A stretch of 64,000 nucleotides of DNA, taken from contig JAEUUT010000070.1 of assembly GCA_016787415.1 (NCBI GenBank), positions 215,091 to 279,090 on the forward strand, written 5' to 3'. The notes below the pieces were generated by a model. That model saw only the letters and a list, made by a program, of their open reading frames with translations, was not told the origin of the DNA and searched no databases. The position numbers were made by a program, and so were the translations under genes. How positions within the stretch are numbered: position 1 is the stretch's first letter; each line of letters begins with the position of its first letter. Below, piece by piece: positions 35,534 to 47,241 of this stretch. The stretch is from Saprospiraceae bacterium. GTDB lineage: Bacteria > Bacteroidota > Bacteroidia > Chitinophagales > Saprospiraceae.

Positions 35534-38165
35534 ATCCCCCCAAATACCCCTTCACCGCATCCACCGCCTCTTTCAACTGCGAGGCATCGCTGCCACCCGC
35601 GGTAGCAAAACCAGGCTGGCCGCCGCCGCCGCCTTTGAGGAATTTTCCGGCCAGTTCGCGCACGATAGTGCCGGCGCTGAGGCCTTTTTCTTTAGCCAGT
35701 TCGTCGCTGATGCGCACCGTCAGGAGTGGTTTGCCTGCATTGACGCTGCCAAAAGCGATGACGCAGTTACCAATTTCGCGTTCGAGTTCGTAAGCCAGCG
35801 TTTTAATCGCATTGGCGTCGCTGAGCGGTAGCACGGCGCCGATGTAGCGAATGCCGCTTGCCAGCGTTTCAAACTGCGAGCGCAGTCCTTCGCGCAGGCT
35901 GTTGGCCTGTGCCTGTAGCAGGTGTTCGATTTCTTTTTGCAGGCGTTTGTTGTCTTCCTGTAGGTCGGCCACACCTTTTACGAGGTCTTTGGCTTTCAGC
36001 ACGTTTTTGATGGCGCCCAGTTCCGATTCGAGGCGGCTCACGTACTGTTCGGCGCCGGCAGCCGTCACTGCTTCGATGCGGCGCACCCCGGCGGCTACGG
36101 CGCTTTCGGCAGTAATTTTGAAATAACCGATTTTGCCGGTCTGGCTCACGTGGCAGCCACCGCAGAGTTCGCGGGAATAGTGCGGATCGAAAGTAATCAT
36201 GCGCACCGTTTCGCCGTATTTTTCACCAAAAAGCATCATGGCGCCTGCTTTTTGGGCTTCTTCGATGGGCAGGTGGCGTTTTTCATCAAGTGAAATGTCT
36301 TCGCGAATTTTTTCATTGACACGTTGCTCGATGCGCGCCAGTTCTTCGTCGGTCACTTTCTGGAAATGCTGGAAGTCGAAGCGCAGCGCCTGATCGTCGA
36401 GGTACGAACCTTTTTGCTGCACGTGGGTACCCAGCACTTCACGCAGGGCGGCGTGGAGCAGGTGCGTAGCCGAGTGATTGTTTTCGGTGAGGCGGCGGCG
36501 TGTAGCGTCTACCTCACATTTTACAGAAGCCTCCTCGATGGATTCAGGCATTTTTTCGAGGATATGGATAATCAGCGTATTTTCTTTTTTGGTGTCGAGT
36601 ACGCGGATTTTCTCCTTGCCAAAGGTCATCCAGCCCTGGTCGCCCACCTGGCCGCCGCCTTCCGGATAGAAGGGCGTGCGGTTGAGCACCACCTGAATCT
36701 GTTCCGCGCCCTTGCTGGTCACCGTGCGGTATTTCACTACCTGCGAGGAATGCGTTTCGAGCAGGTCGTAACCCAGAAATTCTACATCGGCTTCGTCGCT
36801 GATAACAAACCAGTCGCCCACCTGTTTGGCGGCGTCTTTGCGCGAGCGGGCTTTTTGTTCGGCGAGGGCTTTTTCAAAACCTGCATCATCGACGAGTAAA
36901 CCCTTCTCGCGTGCGATCAAGCGCGTGAGGTCGATCGGGAAACCGAAGGTGTCGAGCAGTTCGAAGGCTTGCTCGCCTGCCACGGTTTTGTTTTGAATAT
37001 CCAGGTTTTCAAAGCGTTTCAGGCCTGCTTCAAGGGTGCGCAGGAATGATTTTTCCTCTTCCAGAATCACCTTCGACACAAATTCGATTTGCGCTTTCAG
37101 TTCGGGGAAAACATCGGAAAACTCTTCCGCCAGCACCGGGCAAAGCCTGTACAGCACAGGTTCTTTCAGGTCGAGGAAAGAATAGTAGTAGCGGACTGCA
37201 CGGCGCAAAATGCGGCGAATGACATACCCAGCGCCGCCGTTGTCGGGCAATTGTCCGTCGGCGATGGCAAAACTCACGGCGCGCAGGTGGTCGGCCACGA
37301 CGCGCATGGCGATGTCGGTTTTGGCCGACAATTCGTAGGAACCCGTATATTTTTTGCCGGAAAGTTGTTCCAGCAGGTTGAACAGCGGGCGCCACAGGTC
37401 GGTGTCATAGTTGCTGGCAACGCCTTGCACGGCGCGGCAGAGGCGTTCGAAGCCCATACCTGTGTCGACCGATTTGGCGGGCAGTTCTTCCAGCGAGCCG
37501 TCGGCTTTGCGGTTGAACTGCATGAATACGTTGTTCCAGATTTCGATCACATCCGGGTGGTCGTTGTTGACCAGCGATTTGCCGTCTACTTTGGCGCGTT
37601 CGGCATCGGAGCGCAGGTCGACGTGTATTTCGGAGCAAGGGCCGCAAGGGCCCTGGTCGCCCATTTCCCAGAAATTTTCTTTTTTGCCAAATGGCAGGAT
37701 GCGGTCTTCCGGGATGAACTGTTTCCAGGTGTCGTGCGCTTCCTGGTCGAAGGGCAGTTTTTCCTTTTCATCGCCTTTAAAAACCGACACGTACAAGCGG
37801 TCTTTCGGAATTTTATACACTTCGGTGAGCAGTTCCCAGGACCATGCCAGGGCGTCTTTTTTGAAATAATCGCCAAACGACCAGTTGCCCAGCATTTCAA
37901 ACATGGTATGGTGATAGCCATCGAGGCCCACATCTTCCAGGTCATTGTGTTTTCCGCTTACGCGCAGGCATTTTTGCGTATCCGCCACACGTTTGGCTGG
38001 TGGCGTCTGGTTGCCCAGGAAAAAATCTTTCAGCGGCGCCATACCCGAGTTGATAAACATCAGGGTAGGGTCGCTTTTGGCTACCATCGGTGCAGATGGA
38101 ATGATCTTGTGGTCTTTCGATGCAAAAAAGTCGAGAAACTGACGGCGAATGTCGCGGGAAGTCAT
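35532..38165 (-). CDS. alaS: Alanyl-tRNA synthetase
   Basis: An 877-aa class II synthetase of standard length, started at ATG 38165 (MTSRDIRRQF). The aminoacylation domain has KDHKIIPSAPMVAKSDPTLMFINSGMAPLKDFFLG and GMGFERL; the editing domain has NHSATHLLHAALREVLG and the Zn-binding ELCGGCHV; the C-terminal C-Ala domain ends with the glycine-rich FLKGGGGGQPGFATAGG. A -7 element TACATTTG lies 64 bp upstream on the same strand. Confidence 0.97.
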   Translation of the reverse strand: MTSRDIRRQFLDFFASKDHKIIPSAPMVAKSDPTLMFINSGMAPLKDFFLGNQTPPAKRVADTQKCLRVSGKHNDLEDVGLDGYHHTMFEMLGNWSFGDYFKKDALAWSWELLTEVYKIPKDRLYVSVFKGDEKEKLPFDQEAHDTWKQFIPEDRILPFGKKENFWEMGDQGPCGPCSEIHVDLRSDAERAKVDGKSLVNNDHPDVIEIWNNVFMQFNRKADGSLEELPAKSVDTGMGFERLCRAVQGVASNYDTDLWRPLFNLLEQLSGKKYTGSYELSAKTDIAMRVVADHLRAVSFAIADGQLPDNGGAGYVIRRILRRAVRYYYSFLDLKEPVLYRLCPVLAEEFSDVFPELKAQIEFVSKVILEEEKSFLRTLEAGLKRFENLDIQNKTVAGEQAFELLDTFGFPIDLTRLIAREKGLLVDDAGFEKALAEQKARSRKDAAKQVGDWFVISDEADVEFLGYDLLETHSSQVVKYRTVTSKGAEQIQVVLNRTPFYPEGGGQVGDQGWMTFGKEKIRVLDTKKENTLIIHILEKMPESIEEASVKCEVDATRRRLTENNHSATHLLHAALREVLGTHVQQKGSYLDDQALRFDFQHFQKVTDEELARIEQRVNEKIREDISLDEKRHLPIEEAQKAGAMMLFGEKYGETVRMITFDPHYSRELCGGCHVSQTGKIGYFKITAESAVAAGVRRIEAVTAAGAEQYVSRLESELGAIKNVLKAKDLVKGVADLQEDNKRLQKEIEHLLQAQANSLREGLRSQFETLASGIRYIGAVLPLSDANAIKTLAYELEREIGNCVIAFGSVNAGKPLLTVRISDELAKEKGLSAGTIVRELAGKFLKGGGGGQPGFATAGGSDASQLKEAVDAVKGYLGG

Positions 38166-38228
38166 GTACGGGAACGTTGAAAATGCTATAAACACACCGC
38201 TTTTTCCGAAAGAGTGGAAAAAGCGCTG

Positions 38229-38236
38229 CAAATGTA
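38229..38236 (-). promoter_or_regulatory. -7 element TACATTTG of alaS
   Basis: A match to TAnnTTTG on the minus strand, 64 bp before the alaS start. Confidence 0.6.
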
Positions 38237-38430
38237 CTGCGTTTTGGGGTTTTGGGGTTTAAGTGTTTTTGTGTTTTGGGGTTTTTGTGTTTTGGAGGTG
38301 CTTTGCTTTTGGCATGGGGGGTATTTGGCTTATACCCTTTAAAGCCAAAAGCGAAGCACCTCCAAAACACAAAAACCCCAAAACACAAAAACCCCAAAAC
38401 ACAAAAACACTTAAACCCCAAAACCCCACC
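38237..38430. repeat. Long hairpin of GTTTTGGGGTTTTTGT repeats
   Basis: The left arm is a series of GTTTTGGGGTTTTTGT units ending in GGAGGTGCTTTGCTTTTGGC; the right arm is its reverse complement, with a single-base difference inside the GCCAAAAGCGAAGCACCTCC part. Arms are about 80-85 bp around a loop of about 30 bp. It lies exactly between the divergent promoters of alaS and rlmD. Confidence 0.85.
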
Positions 38431-38431
38431 G

Positions 38432-38439
38432 TACCTTTG
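38432..38439 (+). promoter_or_regulatory. -7 element TACCTTTG of the RlmD-type methyltransferase
   Basis: A match to TAnnTTTG, 19 bp before the ATG at 38459. Confidence 0.65.
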
Positions 38440-38458
38440 CCTTCCAAGTTTTTAAATC

Positions 38459-39880
38459 ATGGCAAAGAAGCATATTGTGATACCGGATGTGCCCATTCAC
38501 GGTATTGCCGACCGGGGAAAGGGTGTGGGCCGGACGGCAGAGGGCATGACTATTTTTGTGGAAGGCGCTGTGCCGGGCGATGTAGTCGACGTATTTATCC
38601 AGAAAAAAAAGGGCGGATTTGCCGAAGGCGTGGTAGAACGCATCGTGCAGCCTTCTGCCGATCGGACAGCATCTTTTTGCGAACACTTCGAGGTGTGTGG
38701 CGGCTGTAAATGGCAAAACCTGTCGTACGAAGCGCAACTTCGCCACAAACACCAGGTGGTAGAAGACGCCCTGCGCCGCATCGGAAAAGTAGAGGTGCGG
38801 GAGTTTTTGCCCATTCTGGGCGCGCCAGCCACCACATTTTACCGGAACAAACTCGAATTCGGTTTTGCCAACCGCCGCTGGCGCACCAAAGAGGAAATGA
38901 ACCTCGATGTGGAAAAAACACCCGCCGAAGGCCCCGACGATTACGGCCTGGGCTTCCACAAAGCCGGTTTTTTTGATAAAATCATCGACATCAAGAAGTG
39001 CTGGCTGCAGGACGATCCCTCCAACGAGGTGCGCAATACCTGCCGTAGCATCGCTTTCGAGCAGGAGTTGCCATTTTACGACCTGCGCAAACACACGGGC
39101 ATGCTGCGCAACCTCATGGTGCGCCTCACCCGCACCGGCGAACTAATGTTGCTGGTCAGTTTTGCCAAAAACGACCAGAACGTGATCAAGCGTTACCTCG
39201 ACGCCATTCTGGAAAAATTTCCGCAAATGACCACCCTGGTGTACACGGTGAATACCAAACTCAACGACTCCATGTTCGATCTCGATATGGTGACGTATTT
39301 CGGGAAAGGGTATGTGGTGGAACAACTCGGCGACCTGAAATTTAAGATTGGCCCCAAATCATTTTTCCAGACCAACTCCGAACAAGGAAAAAACCTGTAC
39401 GATGTGACGGCTGAATTTGCCGGACTCAGCGGACAGGAAAACGTGTACGACCTCTACACCGGCACCGGCAGCATCGCGCTGTACCTGGCCCGCCAATGCC
39501 GACAGGTGGTGGGTATCGAGGAAATTCCCGAGGCCATTGCCGATGCGGAAGAAAATATGCGGCTCAATGGCATCGAAAACGCCATTTTTTATGCCGGTGA
39601 TGTGAAAAATGTGCTGTCGCCGGAATTTGCCGAACGCCACGGCCGACCCGACGTGGTGATTACCGACCCGCCCAGGGCTGGCATGCACGAAAAAGCCGTG
39701 CGGTTTCTGCTCGACCTGGCCGCTCCCCGTATTGTGTATGTGAGTTGTAATCCTGCTACGCAGGCCCGCGATTTGCAACTGTTGTCGGAGAAATATGATG
39801 TGTTGAAAGTGCGCCCGGTGGATATGTTTCCCCATACCCACCACATCGAAAATGTAGCCCTCCTCGAACTCCGCTCCTGA
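38459..39880 (+). CDS. rlmD: 23S rRNA (uracil-5)-methyltransferase, RlmD/RumA type
   Basis: A 473-aa enzyme of the TrmA/RlmD family. The N-terminal TRAM domain covers 1-65. Cysteines of the iron-sulfur cluster are in FCEHFEVCGGCKW (C-x5-C-x2-C), with the fourth probably in KKCWLQ. The methyltransferase domain has FFQTNSEQ, DLYTGTGSIALYLA, VITDPPRAGMH and the nucleophile Cys in YVSCNPATQARDL. It would methylate uracil in 23S rRNA; the exact position is inferred from the family. It starts from its own promoter beside the hairpin. Confidence 0.88.
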   Translation: MAKKHIVIPDVPIHGIADRGKGVGRTAEGMTIFVEGAVPGDVVDVFIQKKKGGFAEGVVERIVQPSADRTASFCEHFEVCGGCKWQNLSYEAQLRHKHQVVEDALRRIGKVEVREFLPILGAPATTFYRNKLEFGFANRRWRTKEEMNLDVEKTPAEGPDDYGLGFHKAGFFDKIIDIKKCWLQDDPSNEVRNTCRSIAFEQELPFYDLRKHTGMLRNLMVRLTRTGELMLLVSFAKNDQNVIKRYLDAILEKFPQMTTLVYTVNTKLNDSMFDLDMVTYFGKGYVVEQLGDLKFKIGPKSFFQTNSEQGKNLYDVTAEFAGLSGQENVYDLYTGTGSIALYLARQCRQVVGIEEIPEAIADAEENMRLNGIENAIFYAGDVKNVLSPEFAERHGRPDVVITDPPRAGMHEKAVRFLLDLAAPRIVYVSCNPATQARDLQLLSEKYDVLKVRPVDMFPHTHHIENVALLELRS

Positions 39881-42274
<2,394 letters not shown>

Positions 42275-42312
42275 AAAAAAAAGCCGCCTGTGCATTTCGC
42301 GCAGGACGGCTA
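42275..42312 (-). terminator. Minus-strand terminator
   Basis: On the minus strand AGCCGTCCTGCGC pairs with GCACAGGCGGCT around GAAAT and is followed by eight T. No minus-strand gene lies directly upstream, so it may end a small RNA or readthrough from 43336-42692. Confidence 0.55.
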
Positions 42313-42632
42313 AACCCCAAAAAACCAAATGAAAACAATCTTCCTTTTTTTTGCCTTTTGCCCTCGCTCACTTGCGAAGACATACTTTATACGCTGTCAT
42401 TCGAAGAGGTCACAGCCGGCAAACAAAATTTTGTTTCTTTTGAAAGTTGTTAACAAACGGGGAGAAGGGTTTTTGTGGTAAATAATTGACTTTCAATAAT
42501 TTAGCATAAAAATAAATAACTGCCCAGATAATGTAGCCTAATACTCTCCCTGTGTGATTTTTATGAGTACATTTTCTGATAACCGTTGCGGTATCTGTAG
42601 GATAGCCTCTTTCATTTCCCCAAAAAAATAAA
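42313..42632. other. Gap between two minus-strand terminators, no supported gene
   Basis: About 320 bp without a convincing gene. A 49-codon ORF (42328-42477, plus strand; MKTIFLFFAF start) and an 89-codon ORF on the minus strand (42410-42679) are present but have no family features. The stretch is AT-richer than its surroundings. Confidence 0.4.
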
Positions 42633-42668
42633 AACCCCGTTTTTGAACGACAACATTCAAAAACGGGG
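42633..42668 (-). terminator. Rho-independent terminator of the DUF4294 gene
   Basis: The 14-bp stem ACCCCGTTTTTGAA / TTCAAAAACGGGGT has an 8-nt loop; on the minus strand it is followed by a T-rich tail. It lies 24 bp after the stop of the DUF4294 gene. Confidence 0.85.
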
Positions 42669-42691
42669 TAAGGGAGCATTCGTCAAAACCC

Positions 42692-43336
42692 TCAATATTG
42701 CGACAGCGGGTCTCCGAAGTCGTAGTCGATAAACACGGCATCGAGCAGTGGATCGGCGCCGGGTATGTAGCCTTCTTTGAGGTCATAGCCCCAGATTTTG
42801 CCGAGTTGGTGCCAGTAAGTGGCCGTTGCGCCGCCCCGCGTTTCGCGTACGATGGTATAGAACGGTTTGTGCAACTGTTTTTCGATCATTTTGATCAACA
42901 CCCTTCCTTCTGTTTTGGTCAGGTTTGTCAACTGATCTTTCATGTCGTCTTTAAGTTCCTTGTGCTCGTGGCGGATGTAGCGCCGACGCTGGCGCTTGTT
43001 CATTTCATCGGTTTGATCCTGAATTTCTTCGTACAGTCCCACTGCTTGAAGGGCGTATGGATATACTTTTTTTGCGGCACGGATATACAGGTAGTATTGC
43101 CGCTGTTGTTGCAGGTCGGAAAATTTCCAGCGCGCTGTAATCCGCACAGGCCGCAGGGACATGACGAATGTGGTATCGCCATTCACGATTTCCATACGTG
43201 CCCAGGCGCCGAGTTGCTGCGTGGTGTCCGTATTAGTCGTAAACGTAACCTGTGCCAGCGCTGGACTGCTAAAAGCCAGAAGTGCCACAAGCGTTACCCA
43301 TGAAAGGGAGCGGTTTTGCAAAAGATGTTGTTTCAT
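42692..43336 (-). CDS. DUF4294-family secreted protein
   Basis: A 214-aa protein started at ATG 43336, where a signal peptide begins (ending SSPALAQ). The body matches the DUF4294 family of Bacteroidota: RQYYLYIRAAKKVYPYALQA, then RQRRRYIRHEHKELKDDMKDQL and the conserved TEGRVLIKMIEKQL. The function is not established. It has its own terminator. Confidence 0.82.
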   Translation of the reverse strand: MKQHLLQNRSLSWVTLVALLAFSSPALAQVTFTTNTDTTQQLGAWARMEIVNGDTTFVMSLRPVRITARWKFSDLQQQRQYYLYIRAAKKVYPYALQAVGLYEEIQDQTDEMNKRQRRRYIRHEHKELKDDMKDQLTNLTKTEGRVLIKMIEKQLHKPFYTIVRETRGGATATYWHQLGKIWGYDLKEGYIPGADPLLDAVFIDYDFGDPLSQY

Positions 43337-43381
43337 TGTGTGTTCGATGCGCATAGAACGTATTCAAAACGTCAAATGTTG

Positions 43382-43524
43382 TTGTAAGTCCTGAGTCGTA
43401 AGTCCTGAGTCCTAAGTCCGTAGCGTACACGTTGGTACTTTTGGCCACTCGACCAAGCAATGCCATGCGTATCAACGTGTACGCTACGGACTTAGGACTC
43501 AGGACTTACGACTCAGGACTTACA
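43382..43524. repeat. Hairpin of AAGTCCTGAGTCGT units with GTAGCGTACAC core
   Basis: Heptamer-like units GTCCTGAGTCGTAAGTCC flank GTAGCGTACACGTT on the left and are mirrored on the right (AACGTGTACGCTAC). Arms are about 50 bp, the loop about 40 bp. It overlaps the last codon of the ROK gene. Confidence 0.8.
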
Positions 43525-44431
43525 AAAGTGCCGCTCCAAACACCCCAGCGCTATCGCCCAGTTTTGGTTTTCTGAAAATGGTGTCGATGCGCGGGTTGAA
43601 CAAATACTTCAGCGCTTCCTGCACGCCGTCGGTGTACAGTCGGTCGATATTACCAACGCCGCCGCCTATGACGATCACATCGGGGTCGAGCACGTTGATA
43701 ATAACGGCAATGGCCTTTCCGAAAAAATGCACCATTCTGTCCATCGTCACGGTTGCGATCGGGTCGGCGCCAGCCTCGGAACGGGCAGCGATTTCCCGGA
43801 GGGGCAGGTGATGGCCGCTTTGTTTTTCGTAAAATCGTTCGAGGGCGGGGCCTGAAATGACCGTTTCCACACATCCGGTGCGGCCGCAATAGCAGGGGCC
43901 GCCACTTTCGTCGAGGAAGTTGTGGCCCCATTCGCCGCCGATGCCTTGTCGGCCATTGATTACTTTGCCACGTACCACCACACCGCCGCCCACGCCGGTA
44001 CCCATAATGACGCCGAAAACCACTTCCGCGTTGGGTAGCGCTTCCGGCGCTGCGCCCATGAGGGCTTCGGCTACGGCAAAGCAGTTGGCGTCGTTGGCCA
44101 ATTTGACAGGGATGCCCAGCACCCGCTCCAGGTCTACATTAAACGGGCGGCCGTTGAGCGCTGTAGTATTGGCATTTTTGATCAGTCCGGTAATTGGATC
44201 GAGGGTGCCAGGATGCCCGATGCCCAGCGATTGCGGGTGCATGCCGGAGGCTTCGATCAGCATGTCGACTAATTTTTTCACCTGGCCTACAATATGGTCA
44301 TAGCCTTGTTGTGCCTCGGTTGGTACGCGCAGTCGGTGCAGGACACGCAGGCTTTGGCGGCTTTCGAGGATAGCGCCTTCTATTTTGGTACCTCCCAGGT
44401 CGAGGCCCCAGATGGGCTGGTCATTTTGCAT
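43520..44431 (-). CDS. ROK-family sugar kinase
   Basis: A 303-aa protein started at ATG 44431. The phosphate loop is GLDLGGTKIEGAIL; the ROK zinc motif GGPCYCGRTGCVETVISG contains the Cys residues and follows GEWGHNFLDE, with the His. The late adenosine motif is VIVIGGGVGN. Such proteins are mostly glucokinases or N-acetylhexosamine kinases; the substrate is not fixed by sequence. There is no DNA-binding domain, so it is a kinase and not a ROK repressor. A -7 element TACATTTG lies at 44582-44575. Confidence 0.9.
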   Translation of the reverse strand: MQNDQPIWGLDLGGTKIEGAILESRQSLRVLHRLRVPTEAQQGYDHIVGQVKKLVDMLIEASGMHPQSLGIGHPGTLDPITGLIKNANTTALNGRPFNVDLERVLGIPVKLANDANCFAVAEALMGAAPEALPNAEVVFGVIMGTGVGGGVVVRGKVINGRQGIGGEWGHNFLDESGGPCYCGRTGCVETVISGPALERFYEKQSGHHLPLREIAARSEAGADPIATVTMDRMVHFFGKAIAVIINVLDPDVIVIGGGVGNIDRLYTDGVQEALKYLFNPRIDTIFRKPKLGDSAGVFGAALL

Positions 44432-44574
44432 GGCTCGTCGTTTTACGATGTGAAAAGGGAACAGGAATTTCCGCAGGACGAGCAAAGGAAAAAAAATATT
44501 TCAAAAAAATGAGCAGGCTTGTTCACGGCGCCTCGCTATGCGGCATTTATCTACAAACGCGCGCTTCAAAAAAC

Positions 44575-44582
44575 CAAATGTA
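44575..44582 (-). promoter_or_regulatory. Possible -7 element TACATTTG of the ROK gene
   Basis: A TAnnTTTG match on the minus strand, about 140 bp upstream of the ROK start. Confidence 0.4.
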
Positions 44583-44798
44583 CGCTCCTTATCGGCTGAT
44601 AAACCCAGCCACTGGAAACGGCCCCCGCCTTTCATTTTTGCGTATCCTGTATAATCCTGTGAGAAAACCTCCATGAAACACCCCCTTGACGCCGCCCCTC
44701 AAAACCCGTCGCCTCGTTTGTGAATGGCTTCGTGCCATGCTGCTGAAACCTGGATTTCCGATTGTCGGAGGTTCGGGTTTTTTGTTTTTTGGGATTTG

Positions 44799-44980
44799 TG
44801 TAGAGTGGTTTCCCGCAGAGTAATTTTCCGTAGAGTAATTTCCCGCAGAACTCGCAGAATATACGCAGAATTCGCAGAATGTAGAGTACACCAAACATTG
44901 ATGAATGATAATTTGTGTACTCTACATTCTGCGAATTCTGCGTATATTCTGCGAGTTCTGCGGGAAACTACTCTACGGGA
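44799..44980. repeat. Hairpin of CGCAGAATTCGCAGAAT units with GTAGAGTACAC core
   Basis: Arms of about 60 bp made of CCCGCAGAACTCGCAGAATAT and CGCAGAATTCGCAGAATGTAG are mirrored around a loop of about 25 bp. The core GTAGAGTACACC is shared with the hairpin at 42099. It fills most of the gap between the ROK and metalloprotease genes; the remainder of 44432-44798 shows no supported gene. Confidence 0.85.
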
Positions 44981-44991
44981 AAAAACACCTT

Positions 44992-46332
44992 CTATCGCTG
45001 TACCGCCAGTTTTTTCACTTCCGTACTGGCACCCGACTGCACCTGCACCAGGTACATACCCGTAGCGAGGCGTTTGGTATCCAGGGAAACCTGCTGCAGG
45101 CCGGAACCATACTGTTGTGAAGGCAGGTCAATCACTTGTCTGCCGTCGGCGCTGACTACCCGAATGGAAACTTCCCCTGCTTCGGGCAGTTGAAAGCGCA
45201 GCAAGGAACGGTCATTGGCCGGGTTGGGCGCCAGGCTGCAATGGAACACAGACACAGGCTGGTGGGTGCTTACGGAGTTGAGCAGTCCGGCGCGTGGGCC
45301 CATCAGTACGCCGCGCATGATTTCCACCTGGCCTTTGGTAAACATATTCATGCATTCCTCGCTGGAGTAGTCCATATAATTCTCCACCAGATCGAGCGGG
45401 TCTTCATTAAAAAAGAGTTCCACCTGTTCGCAGGAATTTTTGGTTTTGTCGCAGTCAAATTCCGACTGGGCATTGGCAAAGGGCGTATCATCTACGCCGT
45501 CGCTTTGCGCGCAGTCGTTGGGCCCGAACAGTCCGCCATCGCCCCAGATGTGGCGCAGTCCGAGGTAGTGGCCCACTTCATGCACCGGCGTGCGGCCTTT
45601 GAACTGGAGGATGCTGCCGTCGGTAGGATTTTCTACCGTATTTGGATTGATGCTGCTGAAAGCGCGGAAGTCGATCACCACGCCGTCTTCGCCCGCGGTA
45701 GGAGCGCTAGAGCCCTCGGGCCAGTGCGAAAGACCGTCGGGCGGGAAAGCGAAGCCGAGAATCTGGCCCACTTCGAGGCCGAAAATGGTGGTTGGCTGGA
45801 TTTTACATACCCAAATATTGAGGTAGTGTTCGGTATCCCAGGCGTCGCTGCCGCCGGTGGCATCGCTTTTCAGGCTGGAAAGCAGGTCGCCGCCCAGCAC
45901 GTCGATTTCAAAGAGTTCCTGGGTCTGCACACGCACGATTTGCGCCAGTTCGAAATGAATATCGGCATTTCCGGCTACATACTGGAATTCCTCGCGCAGG
46001 TCGGCCGTATCGGCATTCAGGCGGTTGTAGTCTTCATTCAACACACGAATCTGGTCTTCGATGATGTCGTCCGACAGGTTTTCTTCGGTTTCATTCCACA
46101 CCACATGCACGACTACCTGGATGGTGAGTGGCGAGCGCTGGCGCACTTCGTGGCGTCCGAGTCGTTTGGCTTCTTCAAAAGTGGCCTGAATAGCCGCAGC
46201 GCGTTCGGGGTATTTCTCTTGTACAATGTGGGAAAACACTTCCTGGCCGCAAATGATGGGCAAACGGGTGTTTTGGGCGCACAGGCTTGCCCATCCTGCC
46301 AGCAGGAAAAACAGGGTTACGAGTTGTTTCAT
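44992..46332 (-). CDS. M43-type zinc metalloprotease with T9SS sorting domain
   Basis: A 446-aa secreted protease started at ATG 46332. The signal peptide ends at SLCAQ. The zinc motif is HEVGHYLGLRHIWGD with the extended pattern of pappalysin-type M43 peptidases; the Met-turn NYMDYSSEECMNMFT follows. The last 80 residues form a type A C-terminal sorting domain (APNPANDRSLLRFQ to ATGMYLVQVQSG), which directs export by the type IX system and removal at the surface. It lies between the ROK gene and the sigma cluster and is transcribed alone. Confidence 0.92.
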   Translation of the reverse strand: MKQLVTLFFLLAGWASLCAQNTRLPIICGQEVFSHIVQEKYPERAAAIQATFEEAKRLGRHEVRQRSPLTIQVVVHVVWNETEENLSDDIIEDQIRVLNEDYNRLNADTADLREEFQYVAGNADIHFELAQIVRVQTQELFEIDVLGGDLLSSLKSDATGGSDAWDTEHYLNIWVCKIQPTTIFGLEVGQILGFAFPPDGLSHWPEGSSAPTAGEDGVVIDFRAFSSINPNTVENPTDGSILQFKGRTPVHEVGHYLGLRHIWGDGGLFGPNDCAQSDGVDDTPFANAQSEFDCDKTKNSCEQVELFFNEDPLDLVENYMDYSSEECMNMFTKGQVEIMRGVLMGPRAGLLNSVSTHQPVSVFHCSLAPNPANDRSLLRFQLPEAGEVSIRVVSADGRQVIDLPSQQYGSGLQQVSLDTKRLATGMYLVQVQSGASTEVKKLAVQR

Positions 46333-46451
46333 GGTTTGTTGTTTTTGTGAAGGGGTAAAAATAGGGGATGGGCGGGAATGCGGGAGGTAAGGTTTTGTTA
46401 AAAATGGCAAATTGGAGGAAAATGGGGAGAGGGTGGGGGAGTCAATATTAC

Positions 46452-46562
46452 CTGTGGGATTACATGATTTAAGATTACATGATTTTAGATTTTAGATGGA
46501 GGGCATCGCGGATAAATCTAAAATCATGTAATCTTAAATCATGTAATCTTAAATCTTAAATC
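46452..46562. repeat. Hairpin of the GATTACATGATTTAAGATT family
   Basis: AT-rich units GATTACATGATTTAAGATT and their reverse complement pair around GGAGGGCATCGCGGATAAATC, a loop shared with the hairpins at 26377 and 34507. It fills most of the gap before the sigma factor gene; a TACCTTCG near 46611 is a weak -7 candidate. Confidence 0.8.
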
Positions 46563-46667
46563 CCACAGGCAGCAAACAACCGCTTTAATGCATCTGCCAA
46601 AAAACGATTACCTTCGGCTAGTTTTCCACAGGAACCGGTTTCCCTTTACCACAAAATAATCCTCGTA

Positions 46668-47222
46668 TTGAACGAAACTGACATCATCCACGGTTGCTTG
46701 CGCGGGTCGACGCAGCATCAGCGGCTTTTGTACGAGCGGTTTGCCGGCAAAATGTACGCTGTATGCCTGCGCTATGCGCGTTCGCAGTCGGATGCAGCCG
46801 ATATTTTGCAGGAGGGTTTTGTGAAAGTGTTTACCAAACTGGATCAGTTTCATTTCCAGGGCTCGTTCGAGGGCTGGGTTCGGCGCATTATGATTAATAC
46901 CGCTTTGCGGGCGTATCAAAAACAGCGTTTCGACATGGAATCTTCCGGCTACGAAGTGTTTCCCGATGCGCCGGTCGACCCCGATGCCATCGCCACCTTG
47001 TCGGAAGCGGAACTGCTGGAACTTATTGGCCGATTACCCGAAGGATATCGGGTCGTTTTTAACTTGGTCGCCATTGAAGGCTATTCGCATGCGGAGGTGG
47101 CGCAAACGCTGGGTATTCAGGAAAGCACCTCGCGCTCGCAACTGACCAAGGCGCGGCGCTGGTTGTGCGAACAACTGGAAACCTTGCAGAAAATCCGACT
47201 TCATTCACCTGTAAATCCCTGA
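46668..47222 (+). CDS. ECF-type RNA polymerase sigma factor
   Basis: A 184-aa sigma factor with regions 2 and 4 only. Region 2 has YAVCLRYARSQSDAADILQEGF and a GSFEGWVRRIMINTA segment; region 4 is LPEGYRVVFNLVAIEGYSHAEVAQTLGIQESTSRSQL. The frame starts at a TTG (46668); no better ATG fits the conserved N-terminus. The next gene encodes its likely anti-sigma partner, 20 bp downstream. Confidence 0.92.
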   Translation: MNETDIIHGCLRGSTQHQRLLYERFAGKMYAVCLRYARSQSDAADILQEGFVKVFTKLDQFHFQGSFEGWVRRIMINTALRAYQKQRFDMESSGYEVFPDAPVDPDAIATLSEAELLELIGRLPEGYRVVFNLVAIEGYSHAEVAQTLGIQESTSRSQLTKARRWLCEQLETLQKIRLHSPVNP

Positions 47223-47241
47223 AAGTCAAATATATAGTACG

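Noticed and set aside
42328..42477. 49-codon ORF with a Phe-rich start resembling a pheL-type leader
   Set aside because: No Phe-related or aminoacyl-tRNA gene lies downstream in the same direction, and the similarity covers only about ten residues.
44632..44898. 88-aa minus-strand ORF
   Set aside because: Much of it translates one arm of the hairpin at 44799-44980; no family features.
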